Assembly (NCBI GenBank): GCA_938015805.1
Contig: CALLXF010000045.1
Coordinates: 16,867-80,866, forward strand
From: an uncultured Saprospiraceae bacterium
GTDB taxonomy: Bacteria > Bacteroidota > Bacteroidia > Chitinophagales > Saprospiraceae
Reading direction: 5' to 3'
DNA length: 64,000 nucleotides
Of this stretch, positions 1 through 9,278 are shown piece by piece (positions within the stretch are counted from its first letter, which is position 1; every line of letters starts with the position of its first letter). The notes under the pieces were generated by a model. The model ran no database searches and was not told the origin of the DNA. It was given only the letters and a program-made list of their open reading frames with translations. Both the position numbers and the translations under genes were made by a program.

Positions 1-1620
1 ATGGCTAATACCATAGATGCAAACTTTGCATATCAAGTATGTGTAGACTATTGGTCACCAAATGGTGGAGATCTGCTTTTAAAACTAGAAAATGGATCTA
101 ATCCTACATGGGAAACTTTACAAACTTCTTCTACTGCTGGAGGATGGGAAACACTTTGTTATGACCTATCTGCTGACGATATAGGAGGTAGTGCAACGGG
201 ACCTGCAACGGGAAGAATATTTTCTAGAATGGTTCTTTTTGCAGATTTCGGAACGATGGGAGCTGCTACAGATACAGAATATTATTTTGATAACTTCTTA
301 GTAAAAGTTGATAATTCAGTTTCTGCTTACGACGTAACTTTTAGTGTGGATATGAATGGTGTAACTGGTTTTACACAACCTTATGTCTCTGGAACATTTA
401 ACAATTGGTCTGGAACTGCAAATCCTCTAGACGATGCAGATGGAGATGGAGTATGGTCTGCTACTTTAAATATAGATCAAGGTACTCACGAATATAAATT
501 CAATTTTGACGATTGGGCAGGACAAGAACAATTTGATTTAGGCTATAGCTGTACAGTAACAAACGATACGGGAGAATTTACAAATAGAGTTACCGTTATT
601 ACAGATAATACAGATCTAGGTACTGTTTGTTATAACAGCTGTTATGCATGTGGAGATGCAGTTTCTATAACTATAAATATGGGGCAAGGAAATGAGATGG
701 TAAGTCCAGAAGGATTTTATATAGCTGGTGGAGGAAACTTTGGTAATCCTGGAGACTTTCCTCTTACAGATGATGATGGTGATGGTGCTCATTCGATTAC
801 AATCGAAAGACAAGTAGGATTTACATCTTTCTATACTTTCACTAATGGAGCATGTGGAGATTACAGTTGTAAAGAAAATATAGCCGGTCAAGACTGTGCA
901 AACCCAGATGATTTTAATGACAGAGATATGGGTCCTGTTATGCAGGACACTGTGATCAATACGTGTTTTGGATTTTGTAGTGATAATCTAGAATGTGGAG
1001 ACGCTGCACTTAGAAGTATCACTTTTGAAGTAAATACTAATCCTATTGCAGGTACTTTTACGCAGCCATATCTTTCAGGAAATTTTAATAGCTGGTCGGG
1101 AGATGCAAATCCGATGGATGACGCAGATGGAGACGGAATCTACTCTCTTACATTAGATCTTTTACCGGGTAACTACGAGTATAAATTTACTTTCGATAAC
1201 TGGGCGTTACAAGAGGAATTTGTTGGAGGAGAAGACTGTACGATTACCGATGCCTCTGGAGATTTTGTAAATAGAGAATTAGTTGTAGGAGAGGATGACA
1301 TGATGTTTTGCTTTACATTTAATACTTGTAGTGATTGTACTTCTAGTACATCAGACTTAGACTACGATGGTGCTATTTTTGAAGTTAATCCTTCTGTAAT
1401 CGTAAATGGACAAACACAGATTATCTTCGGAGATAATTATACGGATCAGAAAGAATTAACGATCGTAAATGCAGTAGGTCAAAGAATACAATCCATTCTT
1501 CTTAATGGTAATACGGATCGTTATACACTTAACGTGAATGAACTAAAAGGAGGGTTTTACTTTATCAATGTTCAGACCCAAGGAAAACAAATGACTAGTA
1601 AAATAGTTATTACATACTAA
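1..1620 (+). CDS. T9SS-secreted protein with tandem carbohydrate-binding-like modules (5' end outside window)
   Basis: The reading frame is open from base 1, so the ATG there is probably internal and the true N-terminus lies to the left; no signal peptide is visible. Residues 1-105 resemble a beta-sandwich galactose-binding-like module. Three related modules follow at about 112-215, 222-330 and 339-440. The first and third share FTQPY, FN(N/S)WSG, DDADGDG and YEYKF-type motifs, reminiscent of the starch-binding/E-set fold of SusE/F-type and CBM48-like domains. Each ends in a cysteine-rich segment. Residues 458-539 are a T9SS type-A sorting domain (EVNPSV, a GQR turn, GGFYF, final KIVITY), so the protein is expected at the cell surface or outside. 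It lies just before a laminarin-type locus and probably belongs to it as a glycan-binding protein or the non-catalytic tail of an enzyme. The missing N-terminus could carry a catalytic domain. Confidence 0.75.
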   Translation: MANTIDANFAYQVCVDYWSPNGGDLLLKLENGSNPTWETLQTSSTAGGWETLCYDLSADDIGGSATGPATGRIFSRMVLFADFGTMGAATDTEYYFDNFLVKVDNSVSAYDVTFSVDMNGVTGFTQPYVSGTFNNWSGTANPLDDADGDGVWSATLNIDQGTHEYKFNFDDWAGQEQFDLGYSCTVTNDTGEFTNRVTVITDNTDLGTVCYNSCYACGDAVSITINMGQGNEMVSPEGFYIAGGGNFGNPGDFPLTDDDGDGAHSITIERQVGFTSFYTFTNGACGDYSCKENIAGQDCANPDDFNDRDMGPVMQDTVINTCFGFCSDNLECGDAALRSITFEVNTNPIAGTFTQPYLSGNFNSWSGDANPMDDADGDGIYSLTLDLLPGNYEYKFTFDNWALQEEFVGGEDCTITDASGDFVNRELVVGEDDMMFCFTFNTCSDCTSSTSDLDYDGAIFEVNPSVIVNGQTQIIFGDNYTDQKELTIVNAVGQRIQSILLNGNTDRYTLNVNELKGGFYFINVQTQGKQMTSKIVITY

Positions 1621-1631
1621 TAGTGGTTTTT

Positions 1632-1668
1632 AAGGGAGTAGCTAAAATTTAGCTACTCCCTTTTTCAA
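1632..1668 (+). terminator. Rho-independent terminator between the T9SS protein and susC
   Basis: A perfect 13-bp inverted repeat, GGGAGTAGCTAAA / TTTAGCTACTCCC, with a single A between the arms is followed directly by TTTTT. It starts 14 bases after the upstream stop codon. It should separate the first gene from susC, or allow only partial read-through. Confidence 0.9.
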
Positions 1669-1711
1669 TTTTTATTTGCTCGAATTAATAAAATTCTTAA
1701 TCAACAAGAAA

Positions 1712-4700
1712 ATGATTAAAAAGTCAATTATTTGCTTTTTACTAGCCTTCGCTTTGCAAACTGTTAACGCACAGATCAGTATTTCCGGAAGCATAACCGA
1801 GTCTGACGGAACTCCTCTCATAGGCGTAAATGTGCTAGAAAAAAACACTAGTAATGGATCTATCACTGATATAGATGGGAATTACGAGATGCGTGTAACG
1901 GATGTCAATTCTGTATTAGAAGTTTCCTACCTAGGATATAAAACTCAAGAAATAGTCATAGGGTCTCAAACTAAAATCGATGTGGTTTTAGAAATTAATG
2001 CAAACGAACTAGATGAGATTATAGTCGTAGGTTACGGTGTACAAAAGAAAAAAGTAGTCACTGGCTCTATTACTAAAGTAAATGGTGAAGACTTAGAAGA
2101 ACAACCTATTGCAACAATAGACGAAGCACTGCAAGGAAGAACCTCAGGAGTAAGAGTAATCTCTAACTCAGGTCAGCCAGGAGATGGTGCAACGATTAGA
2201 GTTAGAGGAACATCTAGCTTTGGAGCAAGTGACCCTCTTTTTGTAGTGGATGGAATTCCTATTGGTGGAGGAATAGATTTTTTAAATCCTGCAGACATAG
2301 AATCTATAGAAGTATTAAAAGACGCGGCATCAGCTAGTATATACGGTACGAGAGGAACTGGCGGAGTTATATTAGTTACCACTAAATCTGGTAAAAAAGG
2401 AAAAACAGAAGTTAACTTTCAATCTTATTATGGCGTTCAAGCTCCCGAGAGATTGTTGCCTGTCCTAAATGCAACTGAGTACGGAACATTGATGAACGAA
2501 TCTTCCGTAGCTTCAGGAGGATCCATATTATTTGATAACCCTAGTGCATTAGGAGAAGGTACAGACTGGCAAAGAGCCGTTTTCAGAATGGACGCACCGA
2601 TGCAAGATCACCAGTTAAGCATTACCTCTGGTTCAGAGAAAACAAATGTGTTTGCATCCTTTGGATATTACGACCAACAAGGAATCGTTATCGGTAGTGG
2701 TTATAATCGATTTACTACACGTCTAAATTTAGTCCAAAATGTAAATGATAATATAAAATTTGGAAGTTCATTGGCTTACGCCAAAGTAAATGCCCAAGGT
2801 GTGTCTACTAACTCAGAATTTGGATCCCCTTTAGGTAGGGCTTTAAATCTCGATCCTATAACTCCTGTTATAGAAACAGATTCTGCAGTATTAAATAATA
2901 CCGTTTTCCAGAACTTTAATGTAGTAACAGACGAAGAAGGTAATCCATATGGTATATCTAATTTTGTAACATCCGAAGTCTTAAATCCTGTCGCTGCAAA
3001 TAAAGTGGCTCAAGGAACAGGATTTAGTGACAAGTTTGTGGCTTCATTTTATGGAGAGGCTAAGTTTTTAGATCATTTTAAAATAAGATCTAGTATAGGA
3101 ACAGACCTCGCATTCTGGGGAGGAGAAAATTTCTCTCCTTTATTCTATCTTAACTCTGCAAATCGAAATGATCTAACCAGCTATGGACGATCTCAAAATA
3201 GAGGACTTTATTGGATCCAGGAAAACTTCTTGAGTTATAAACTAGAAACAGACAATCATAATTTTGAAATAGGTGTAGGAAATGCCATCGAAAGAAATGC
3301 GGGTCAAGGAATAAACATAACTGTAACAGATATTCCTGTCGATAATTTAGAAGATGCTTCGCTAGGATTTTTCTCGGGACCTGATAATCAGTTTGCCGGA
3401 GGATTTGAATATCTAAATACAAGACTTGCCTATCTAGGAAGATTAAACTACAATTATCAAGAAAGATATTTATTGTCTGCTGTAATGAGAGCCGATGGTT
3501 CTTCTAGCTTTGGACCTAATAATAAGTTTGGATATTTCCCATCAGTATCTCTAGGATGGATAGTCTCTGACGAAAACTTCTTCAATGTTTCTGCTGTAAA
3601 CTACTTTAAAATAAGAGGGTCCTATGGGATATTAGGAAACGATAATGCGGGTCAGTTTGGATATGTATCCACATTAGGAGGAGGACGTAGTTATACTTTT
3701 GGACTAGATGATATTTTAACTAATGGTGTAGTTCCTGATGCTTTAGCAAATCCAGATCTAAAATGGGAAAGAACAATCCAGTCAAATATTGGTTTTGATG
3801 CAAAATTTTTCAAAAGACTTACATTGACATTTGACGTTTTTAATAAAGCCACCGATGGCTTGTTGCTAGGAATCTCGGTTCCTGGATATGTAGGTAATGG
3901 AGGTCCGTTAGGAAACATTGCAGATATGTCTAATAAAGGTTTTGATCTTGAACTGGGTTATGATAATGATATAGGAGACTTTTCTTATTCGATCAGTGGA
4001 AATATATCGTACGTAAAGAACGAAGTGGTTTCTATAGGTTTAGACAAAGAATTCTTACCAGGTTCTGGTTTTGGACCTTCTGGATTAGAATTAACTCGGA
4101 CGACACCTGGTCTTCCTATAGGATACTTTTACGGTTTCCAGACTGATGGATTATTCCAGAACCAATCCGAAGTAGATGGATATGTAAACGAAGAAGGTGA
4201 GCTCATACAGCCTAATGCAAGTCCTGGAGATTTTAAATTTGTTGATGCAAATAATGATGGTATTATAAATGCAGACGATAGAGGGTTTTTAGGAGATCCT
4301 ACTCCTGAGATCACATATGGTTTTGGAGTGGACTTGAATTGGAAAGAGTTTAGCTTTTCAGTTTTCGGTATCGGTGTCGCTGGAAACCAAATTGTAAATG
4401 CAACAAGAAGATTTGACTTACCTATGGCAAATCTCTCAGGTGAGGCTCTGAACAGATGGACTGGAGAAGGTACATCTGATAGTTATCCGAGACTTACGAT
4501 GACAGATCCTAATGGTAACTTTAATAGACTTTCCGATTTCTTTATTGAAAGTGGATCGTTTATGAGAATAAAGACTATGCAGTTAGCGTATAATATTCCT
4601 ACGGATCCGCTGAGCAAAGTAGGATTTAGTAAGTTTAGAATTTATATTCAAGCTAAAAACCTACTGACTATAACAGAATATAAAGGCTATGACCCTGAGA

Positions 4701-4783
4701 TTGGAGGAGGAAGTTATGGTATAGATAGAGGATTCTATCCTCAAGCCAGAACTTTTATTTTTGGATTAAACGCTTCATTTTAA
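1712..4783 (+). CDS. susC: SusC/RagA-family TonB-dependent outer-membrane transporter
   Basis: This is the outer-membrane oligosaccharide importer of the locus, powered by TonB and capped by the adjacent SusD. The ORF track starts at a TTG at 1676, but the ATG at 1712 gives a clean signal peptide (MIKKSIICFLLAF...VNAQ), so 1023 aa is preferred. Residues about 22-95 form a carboxypeptidase-like regulatory domain (ISGSITESDG, GNYEM, YLGYKTQEI). The plug follows with the SusC hallmarks DEIIVVGYG, VRVISNSGQPGD and GTRGTGGVILVTTK. The rest is a 22-strand-type barrel ending in an aromatic residue (NASF). The length is typical. It begins the SusCD-PKD-GH16-GH16-GH3-GH5-SSS series, which predicts a beta-1,3-glucan substrate; that substrate is inferred from the neighbours. 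Confidence 0.95.
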   Translation: MIKKSIICFLLAFALQTVNAQISISGSITESDGTPLIGVNVLEKNTSNGSITDIDGNYEMRVTDVNSVLEVSYLGYKTQEIVIGSQTKIDVVLEINANELDEIIVVGYGVQKKKVVTGSITKVNGEDLEEQPIATIDEALQGRTSGVRVISNSGQPGDGATIRVRGTSSFGASDPLFVVDGIPIGGGIDFLNPADIESIEVLKDAASASIYGTRGTGGVILVTTKSGKKGKTEVNFQSYYGVQAPERLLPVLNATEYGTLMNESSVASGGSILFDNPSALGEGTDWQRAVFRMDAPMQDHQLSITSGSEKTNVFASFGYYDQQGIVIGSGYNRFTTRLNLVQNVNDNIKFGSSLAYAKVNAQGVSTNSEFGSPLGRALNLDPITPVIETDSAVLNNTVFQNFNVVTDEEGNPYGISNFVTSEVLNPVAANKVAQGTGFSDKFVASFYGEAKFLDHFKIRSSIGTDLAFWGGENFSPLFYLNSANRNDLTSYGRSQNRGLYWIQENFLSYKLETDNHNFEIGVGNAIERNAGQGINITVTDIPVDNLEDASLGFFSGPDNQFAGGFEYLNTRLAYLGRLNYNYQERYLLSAVMRADGSSSFGPNNKFGYFPSVSLGWIVSDENFFNVSAVNYFKIRGSYGILGNDNAGQFGYVSTLGGGRSYTFGLDDILTNGVVPDALANPDLKWERTIQSNIGFDAKFFKRLTLTFDVFNKATDGLLLGISVPGYVGNGGPLGNIADMSNKGFDLELGYDNDIGDFSYSISGNISYVKNEVVSIGLDKEFLPGSGFGPSGLELTRTTPGLPIGYFYGFQTDGLFQNQSEVDGYVNEEGELIQPNASPGDFKFVDANNDGIINADDRGFLGDPTPEITYGFGVDLNWKEFSFSVFGIGVAGNQIVNATRRFDLPMANLSGEALNRWTGEGTSDSYPRLTMTDPNGNFNRLSDFFIESGSFMRIKTMQLAYNIPTDPLSKVGFSKFRIYIQAKNLLTITEYKGYDPEIGGGSYGIDRGFYPQARTFIFGLNASF

Positions 4784-4804
4784 TATTGATTAAAGAAAAA
4801 ACAA

Positions 4805-6310
4805 ATGAAACTTAACAAGATATTTACCTTATTAATAATCACTGGTTTTTTTACTTTCTCATGTAGTTCTGATTTTTTAGAACTGGAACCGAGAGGCCAA
4901 GAATTAGAAAGTAACTATTACCAAACGGAAGATCAAGTTTTCGAAGCTTTAGTGGCGACGTATGATGTTCTACAGTGGGGCGGAACTAATGGTTGGACAA
5001 TGAAACTAGGACTTCTAAATGCAGCTTCTGATGACACCTTTGCTGGAGGAAGTGATTCTGGAGACCAACCTAGCTGGGTAGCTTGGGATAAATTTACACT
5101 TGATCCTTTTATAGGTCCTCAGTCTGGATTATGGAATAAAGGCTACACTGGAATATACAGAGCAAATTTAGTATTAGAAAAACTAGAAGAAAGCGAAGGG
5201 TTTTCCGAAGCATTTATTGCTCGTACTTCAGCAGAAGCAAAGTTCTTACGAGCCTTTTATTATTTTGACCTGGTAAGATTGTTTGGTGATGTTCCTTTAT
5301 TTACAAACACGATTTCAGGTGATGCTATTTACCTTCAAGAAAAATCTCCAAAAGAAGAAATTTATGCACTCATAGAACAAGATCTTACAGATGCAAAAAA
5401 CACATTTGAATTACCGGCGACCGTCCCTCCTAATGAGTTTGGAAGAATTACGCAAGGTGCTGTTTCAGCTTTACTTGGTAAAGTAATCCTTTTCCAAAAT
5501 GACGAAAATAGAATGGGGATTGCCGCAGAACATTTTCAAGATGTAATCAATTCTAATCTCTACGCCCTAGAAGAAGACTTTGGAGATATCTTTAAAAGTA
5601 GTAATGAGTTTGGAATAGAATCTGTTTTTGAAATACAGTATTCTGATGTACAAAGTGGAGGCTGGGAGAATTTTGCTAATGGAACGGAAGGGAATTATGA
5701 TGTACAGTTCTTTGGAATGAGAGACTATGTCGGAGCTACATATGCGACGGGTTGGAGCTTTTGTCCAGTCACCCCAAAATTGGTGGACCTACTAAAAAAC
5801 GATCCCAGATACGAACACACTATCATCGATGGTAATCTTTTAAAACTCCAAGGAGCGAGCTATACCGAAGGGTACCAAAATACAGATTATTTTATTAGAA
5901 AATATGCCCCCCTCGCTGATGAAAGTGCTCCCGATGGAGAACCTGCATTAAACTGGGGTAACAATGTAAGAGAAATAAGATATGCAGATGTTTTACTGAT
6001 GGCTGCAGAAGCTTATGCAAGATCAGGGGACGAAACCACTGCAAAACAATATTTAAATCAAGTTCGTTTAAGAGTAAGTGTACAACCATTATCTGGATCT
6101 GGACAAACGCTCCTTGATCGTATCCTTAGAGAAAGACAAAGAGAGTTAGCAACAGAAGGCCATCGATTTTTTGATTTAATCAGAACAGGTAAAGCAGCAG
6201 AGGAACTAGCTGATCAAGGCTTTACTCCTAATAAAAACGAACTATTACCTATTCCTCAAACAGAAATAGATATTACAGAAGGATTGATCACTCAAAATCC
6301 TGGTTACTAA
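4805..6310 (+). CDS. susD: SusD/RagB-family surface glycan-binding lipoprotein
   Basis: This partner of the preceding SusC binds glycan at the cell surface and closes over the transporter. The signal peptide ends in a lipobox (FTFSC, lipidated Cys20) followed by SSDFLELEPRGQ, the usual SusD N-terminus. The TPR-like helical core contains typical family segments such as AEAKFLRAFYYFDLVRLFGDVPL and the C-terminal region with RERQRELATEGHRFFDLIRTG. The length of 501 aa is normal. It starts 21 bases after the susC stop, so the two are co-transcribed. Confidence 0.95.
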   Translation: MKLNKIFTLLIITGFFTFSCSSDFLELEPRGQELESNYYQTEDQVFEALVATYDVLQWGGTNGWTMKLGLLNAASDDTFAGGSDSGDQPSWVAWDKFTLDPFIGPQSGLWNKGYTGIYRANLVLEKLEESEGFSEAFIARTSAEAKFLRAFYYFDLVRLFGDVPLFTNTISGDAIYLQEKSPKEEIYALIEQDLTDAKNTFELPATVPPNEFGRITQGAVSALLGKVILFQNDENRMGIAAEHFQDVINSNLYALEEDFGDIFKSSNEFGIESVFEIQYSDVQSGGWENFANGTEGNYDVQFFGMRDYVGATYATGWSFCPVTPKLVDLLKNDPRYEHTIIDGNLLKLQGASYTEGYQNTDYFIRKYAPLADESAPDGEPALNWGNNVREIRYADVLLMAAEAYARSGDETTAKQYLNQVRLRVSVQPLSGSGQTLLDRILRERQRELATEGHRFFDLIRTGKAAEELADQGFTPNKNELLPIPQTEIDITEGLITQNPGY

Positions 6311-6322
6311 AAAATAAAAATT

Positions 6323-7192
6323 ATGAATCGATTTAAAATTAGTTTTTACTTTTTTATCTCTTGTTTTGTTTTAATTAGTTGCGATCCTTCCTTAGAGGAT
6401 AAAACTGCACTCGGTGATCTCCCCTCTCCTAGCTTTGATATTATTGAAGGCTCAGATGGAAATACTTTTACATTAGTAAATACGACACCTGATGTATTTA
6501 TTATAAACTGGGTAATAGAAGGAGTAGGAAATCTGGAAGGAGAAGAAGTAGATATCGCAATAAATAACCAAGGTGTTTATCTAGCTACTTTGACCGTTTT
6601 TAATCAAGGTGGTTCCGCTTCCACTACAAAATCTATTACCGTCACAGAAGATGCAACTAATCCCTGTGAAGGCAATCTAGAGTTACTAACAGACTGCGGT
6701 ACTAAAACATGGGTACTTGCTCCAGAGGCGGGTGCTTTACATGTCGGACCTGATCTTATACAGTCTTATTATAGTAACTCGGAAGATGAAGTAACAGAGA
6801 GAGCATGTCAGTTTGATGACGAATTTATTTTTAGTGAAGATGGTACATTCGAATATAAAAATAATGGAGATTTCTGGGCCGATTCAGATGGAAATGGAAA
6901 TGTTACACCTCCAGAACTTGCCGTCAGTGTGGGATGTAATCCTAGCTCAGCATGGCCAGCTTCATTGAGTTCATGGGATTCAGGAACACACAGTTTTAAT
7001 ATCGATGAAAATAACCTAACTGTCCTAGGTGAAGGAGCATGGATCGGATTATATAAAGTAGGAACTAGCAGCGAAGTAACAACCCCGCAATCATCTGTGA
7101 CATATAATATATCCGAACTATCATCAGATCGTATGATCATTTTTGCAGACCTAGGAGATGTATTTTGGAAATTTACTCTGGTAACAAAATAG
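6323..7192 (+). CDS. PKD-domain surface lipoprotein, probable glycan-binding protein
   Basis: The 289-aa product has a lipoprotein signal peptide with lipobox LISC (Cys20). Residues about 35-110 form a PKD-like beta-sandwich. The C-terminal part (115-289) is rich in aromatic residues and acidic turns (DSDGNGNVTPPE, SSWDSGTHSFNI) and matches no catalytic family I can recognise. It is 12 bases after susD and 4 bases before the GH16 gene. Lipoproteins in this position of SusCD loci usually act as surface glycan-binding proteins (SusE/F-like in role, not in sequence). Laminarin binding is therefore an inference from position. Confidence 0.75.
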   Translation: MNRFKISFYFFISCFVLISCDPSLEDKTALGDLPSPSFDIIEGSDGNTFTLVNTTPDVFIINWVIEGVGNLEGEEVDIAINNQGVYLATLTVFNQGGSASTTKSITVTEDATNPCEGNLELLTDCGTKTWVLAPEAGALHVGPDLIQSYYSNSEDEVTERACQFDDEFIFSEDGTFEYKNNGDFWADSDGNGNVTPPELAVSVGCNPSSAWPASLSSWDSGTHSFNIDENNLTVLGEGAWIGLYKVGTSSEVTTPQSSVTYNISELSSDRMIIFADLGDVFWKFTLVTK

Positions 7193-7196
7193 ATAA

Positions 7197-8393
7197 ATGA
7201 TATTTATGAATGTTGTGAAATTTACTTTTACATTTTGCCTATTGAGTATATTCTTAATCTCATGTGGTGGAGATCCAGAACCGATGGAAACTTCGGTTCT
7301 GCCTAAACTCTCTATCAGTAGTGTCACAAAATTTGAAGGAGATATCGATGGCATCTTTTCCTTCATAGTAAATCTGAGTGAGGCTTCAGAGGATGAAGTA
7401 TCATTTGACTATAGGACAGTAGAAATAACTGCTAAGTCCAATGATGATTATACCCCTCAAGCGGATAATCTTACTTTAAATCCAGGAGAAACATCGGTTA
7501 CGATAGATATACAAATCTTAGCAGACACTTGGAAGGAAGGAGACGAGCAATTTAAAGTAGTGCTTTCCAATCCTGTAAATGCGACCTTGTCAACTACGGA
7601 AGGTCTGGGAACAATCAGAAATGAAGATACAGAAGTGATGACCAGCGAAGATGGATATATAACACCTGACAATTACCCAAATTATACACTAGTTTGGGCC
7701 GACGAGTTTGACGGGGATTGCTTAAACTTGGAAGACTGGACACATGAGATAGGCAACTCAGGATGGGGAAATAACGAATTACAATATTACACAGATAGAA
7801 AAGATAATAGCTTTCTTCAAAATGGAAACCTCATTATCGAAGCAAAAGAAGAATCTTTTGGTTCGGCAAACTATACCTCTGCACGCATAGTTACTCAGAA
7901 CAAACAATCCTTTACTTTTGGAAGAATAGACATCCGTGCTACTCTTCCAGAAGGACAAGGAATATGGCCCGCACTATGGATGCTAGGATCTAACTTCCAA
8001 GATATCGGATGGCCTGCATGTGGTGAAATAGATATTATGGAATTAGTAGGTCACCAACCTTCAACCACACATGGTACTGCTCACTGGGGTCCACAAGGAC
8101 AAGGATTTAGTAATAACAACGGTAATGGATACAACCTAAGTGCTGGATCAAAATTCTCTGATGAGTTTCATGTATTTTCTATAATATGGGAACCGGGAAA
8201 AATAGAATGGTATGTAAACGATAATAAGTTCTTTACATTAACAAATGCTGCCGTAAATGGGACATATCCTTTTGATCAAGATTTCTTCTTCATATTTAAT
8301 ATTGCGGTAGGTGGAAACTGGCCAGGCAATCCTGATAGCAGTACGGTTTTTCCACAGCAAATGATAGTGGATTACATAAGAGTTTTTCAATAA
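7197..8393 (+). CDS. GH16 endo-beta-1,3-glucanase (laminarinase) lipoprotein with Calx-beta domain
   Basis: This enzyme probably makes the first cuts in beta-1,3-glucan at the outer membrane. Residues 1-23 are a lipoprotein signal with lipobox LISC (Cys23). An ATG three codons downstream is an equally possible start. Residues about 37-145 are a Calx-beta domain (EGDID, VSFDYRTV, GETSVTIDI, GLGTIRNED). Residues about 165-398 are the GH16 jelly roll with motif GEIDIMELVG. In it E277 is the expected nucleophile and E282 the acid/base, with D279 between. WGNNELQYYTD and PFDQDFFFIFNIAVGGNWPG are typical of bacterial laminarinases. No carrageenase or agarase features are seen. Confidence 0.92.
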   Translation: MIFMNVVKFTFTFCLLSIFLISCGGDPEPMETSVLPKLSISSVTKFEGDIDGIFSFIVNLSEASEDEVSFDYRTVEITAKSNDDYTPQADNLTLNPGETSVTIDIQILADTWKEGDEQFKVVLSNPVNATLSTTEGLGTIRNEDTEVMTSEDGYITPDNYPNYTLVWADEFDGDCLNLEDWTHEIGNSGWGNNELQYYTDRKDNSFLQNGNLIIEAKEESFGSANYTSARIVTQNKQSFTFGRIDIRATLPEGQGIWPALWMLGSNFQDIGWPACGEIDIMELVGHQPSTTHGTAHWGPQGQGFSNNNGNGYNLSAGSKFSDEFHVFSIIWEPGKIEWYVNDNKFFTLTNAAVNGTYPFDQDFFFIFNIAVGGNWPGNPDSSTVFPQQMIVDYIRVFQ

Positions 8394-8412
8394 ATAAAAA
8401 ACCAGGATCACT

Positions 8413-8430
8413 ACGTATATTATTATACGT
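8413..8430. repeat. Short palindrome between the two GH16 genes
   Basis: ACGTATA and TATACGT form a 7-bp inverted repeat with a 4-base spacer, 16 bases before the second GH16 start codon. There is no T-tract, so it is not a classical terminator. It could be an intercistronic RNA hairpin or a binding site. Confidence 0.4.
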
Positions 8431-8446
8431 TAGATAATAGATAACA

Positions 8447-9262
8447 ATGAAAATCCTAATTCTAATAGTCTCTACTTTTACGTTTACTATCTGGTTATCT
8501 CTGGATAGCAACGGTGTTGCTAATAAGATACATCCAGAATTAGTATGGAGTGATGAGTTTGACTATCAGGGACTTCCAGATGCAAATTTATGGGATTATG
8601 ATTTAGGAAATGGATGTCACTTACCCTGTGGCTGTGGATGGGGAAATAACGAACTACAATATTACACAGATGGTAACCCGCAAAATGTAAGAGTGGAAGA
8701 TGGACACCTTACCATAAGCCTTACTAAAGATCCTGATCACAAATACACTTCTGCTAAAATCCATACCAAGCATTCTGCATCTTGGAAATATGGTACCATC
8801 GAAGTAAAAGCAAAAGCCGCAAAGGGACTAGGAGCATGGTCTGCAATCTGGATGATGCCCCTAGGAAATAAATACGGAGGATGGCCTAAAAGTGGAGAAA
8901 TAGATATAATGGAACAGGTGGGTTATGCACAAGACACCGTATGGTCAGCGGTACATGTAGATGCCTATAACGGTATGCATGGAACTCATAAAAACGGACA
9001 ATCATATGTGCCCGATGTAGCAGAGGAATATCACATTTATAAATTAGTATGGACTAAAGATAAATATGAAACCTTCATAGATGGCAAGCATAACTTTACT
9101 TACGTCAATGAACACAAAGGCTCCGAAAAATGGCCTTTTGATCAAGAATTTTACCTCATCCTTAACCTCGCTTACGGAGGAAATTGGGGAGGAAAAAAGG
9201 GAACTGACGATAGTCTATTACCCATGGAAATGCATATAGACTACGTAAGAGTTTATCAATAA
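8447..9262 (+). CDS. GH16 beta-1,3-glucanase, single-domain, non-lipidated
   Basis: The 271-aa product is a second laminarinase-type enzyme. It has an N-terminal hydrophobic signal (MKILILIVSTFTFTIWLSL) but no lipobox and no T9SS tail, so a periplasmic location is likely, in contrast to the lipidated paralogue upstream. The catalytic motif GEIDIMEQVG places the nucleophile at E151, D153 between, and the acid/base at E156. WGNNELQYYTDG and EFYLILNLAYGGNWGG match the upstream enzyme. A cysteine cluster (GCHLPCGCGWG, residues 56-65) is absent from the paralogue. It probably processes imported oligosaccharides. The two genes look like diverged paralogues rather than a recent duplication. Confidence 0.92.
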   Translation: MKILILIVSTFTFTIWLSLDSNGVANKIHPELVWSDEFDYQGLPDANLWDYDLGNGCHLPCGCGWGNNELQYYTDGNPQNVRVEDGHLTISLTKDPDHKYTSAKIHTKHSASWKYGTIEVKAKAAKGLGAWSAIWMMPLGNKYGGWPKSGEIDIMEQVGYAQDTVWSAVHVDAYNGMHGTHKNGQSYVPDVAEEYHIYKLVWTKDKYETFIDGKHNFTYVNEHKGSEKWPFDQEFYLILNLAYGGNWGGKKGTDDSLLPMEMHIDYVRVYQ

Positions 9263-9278
9263 TAAGATCGAATTTGAA

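Noticed and set aside
1676-1711. TTG start for SusC as used by the ORF track
   Set aside because: The ATG at 1712 gives a normal signal peptide; the extra 12 residues would put charged sequence ahead of it, and the TTG lies only 8 bases after the terminator T-tract.
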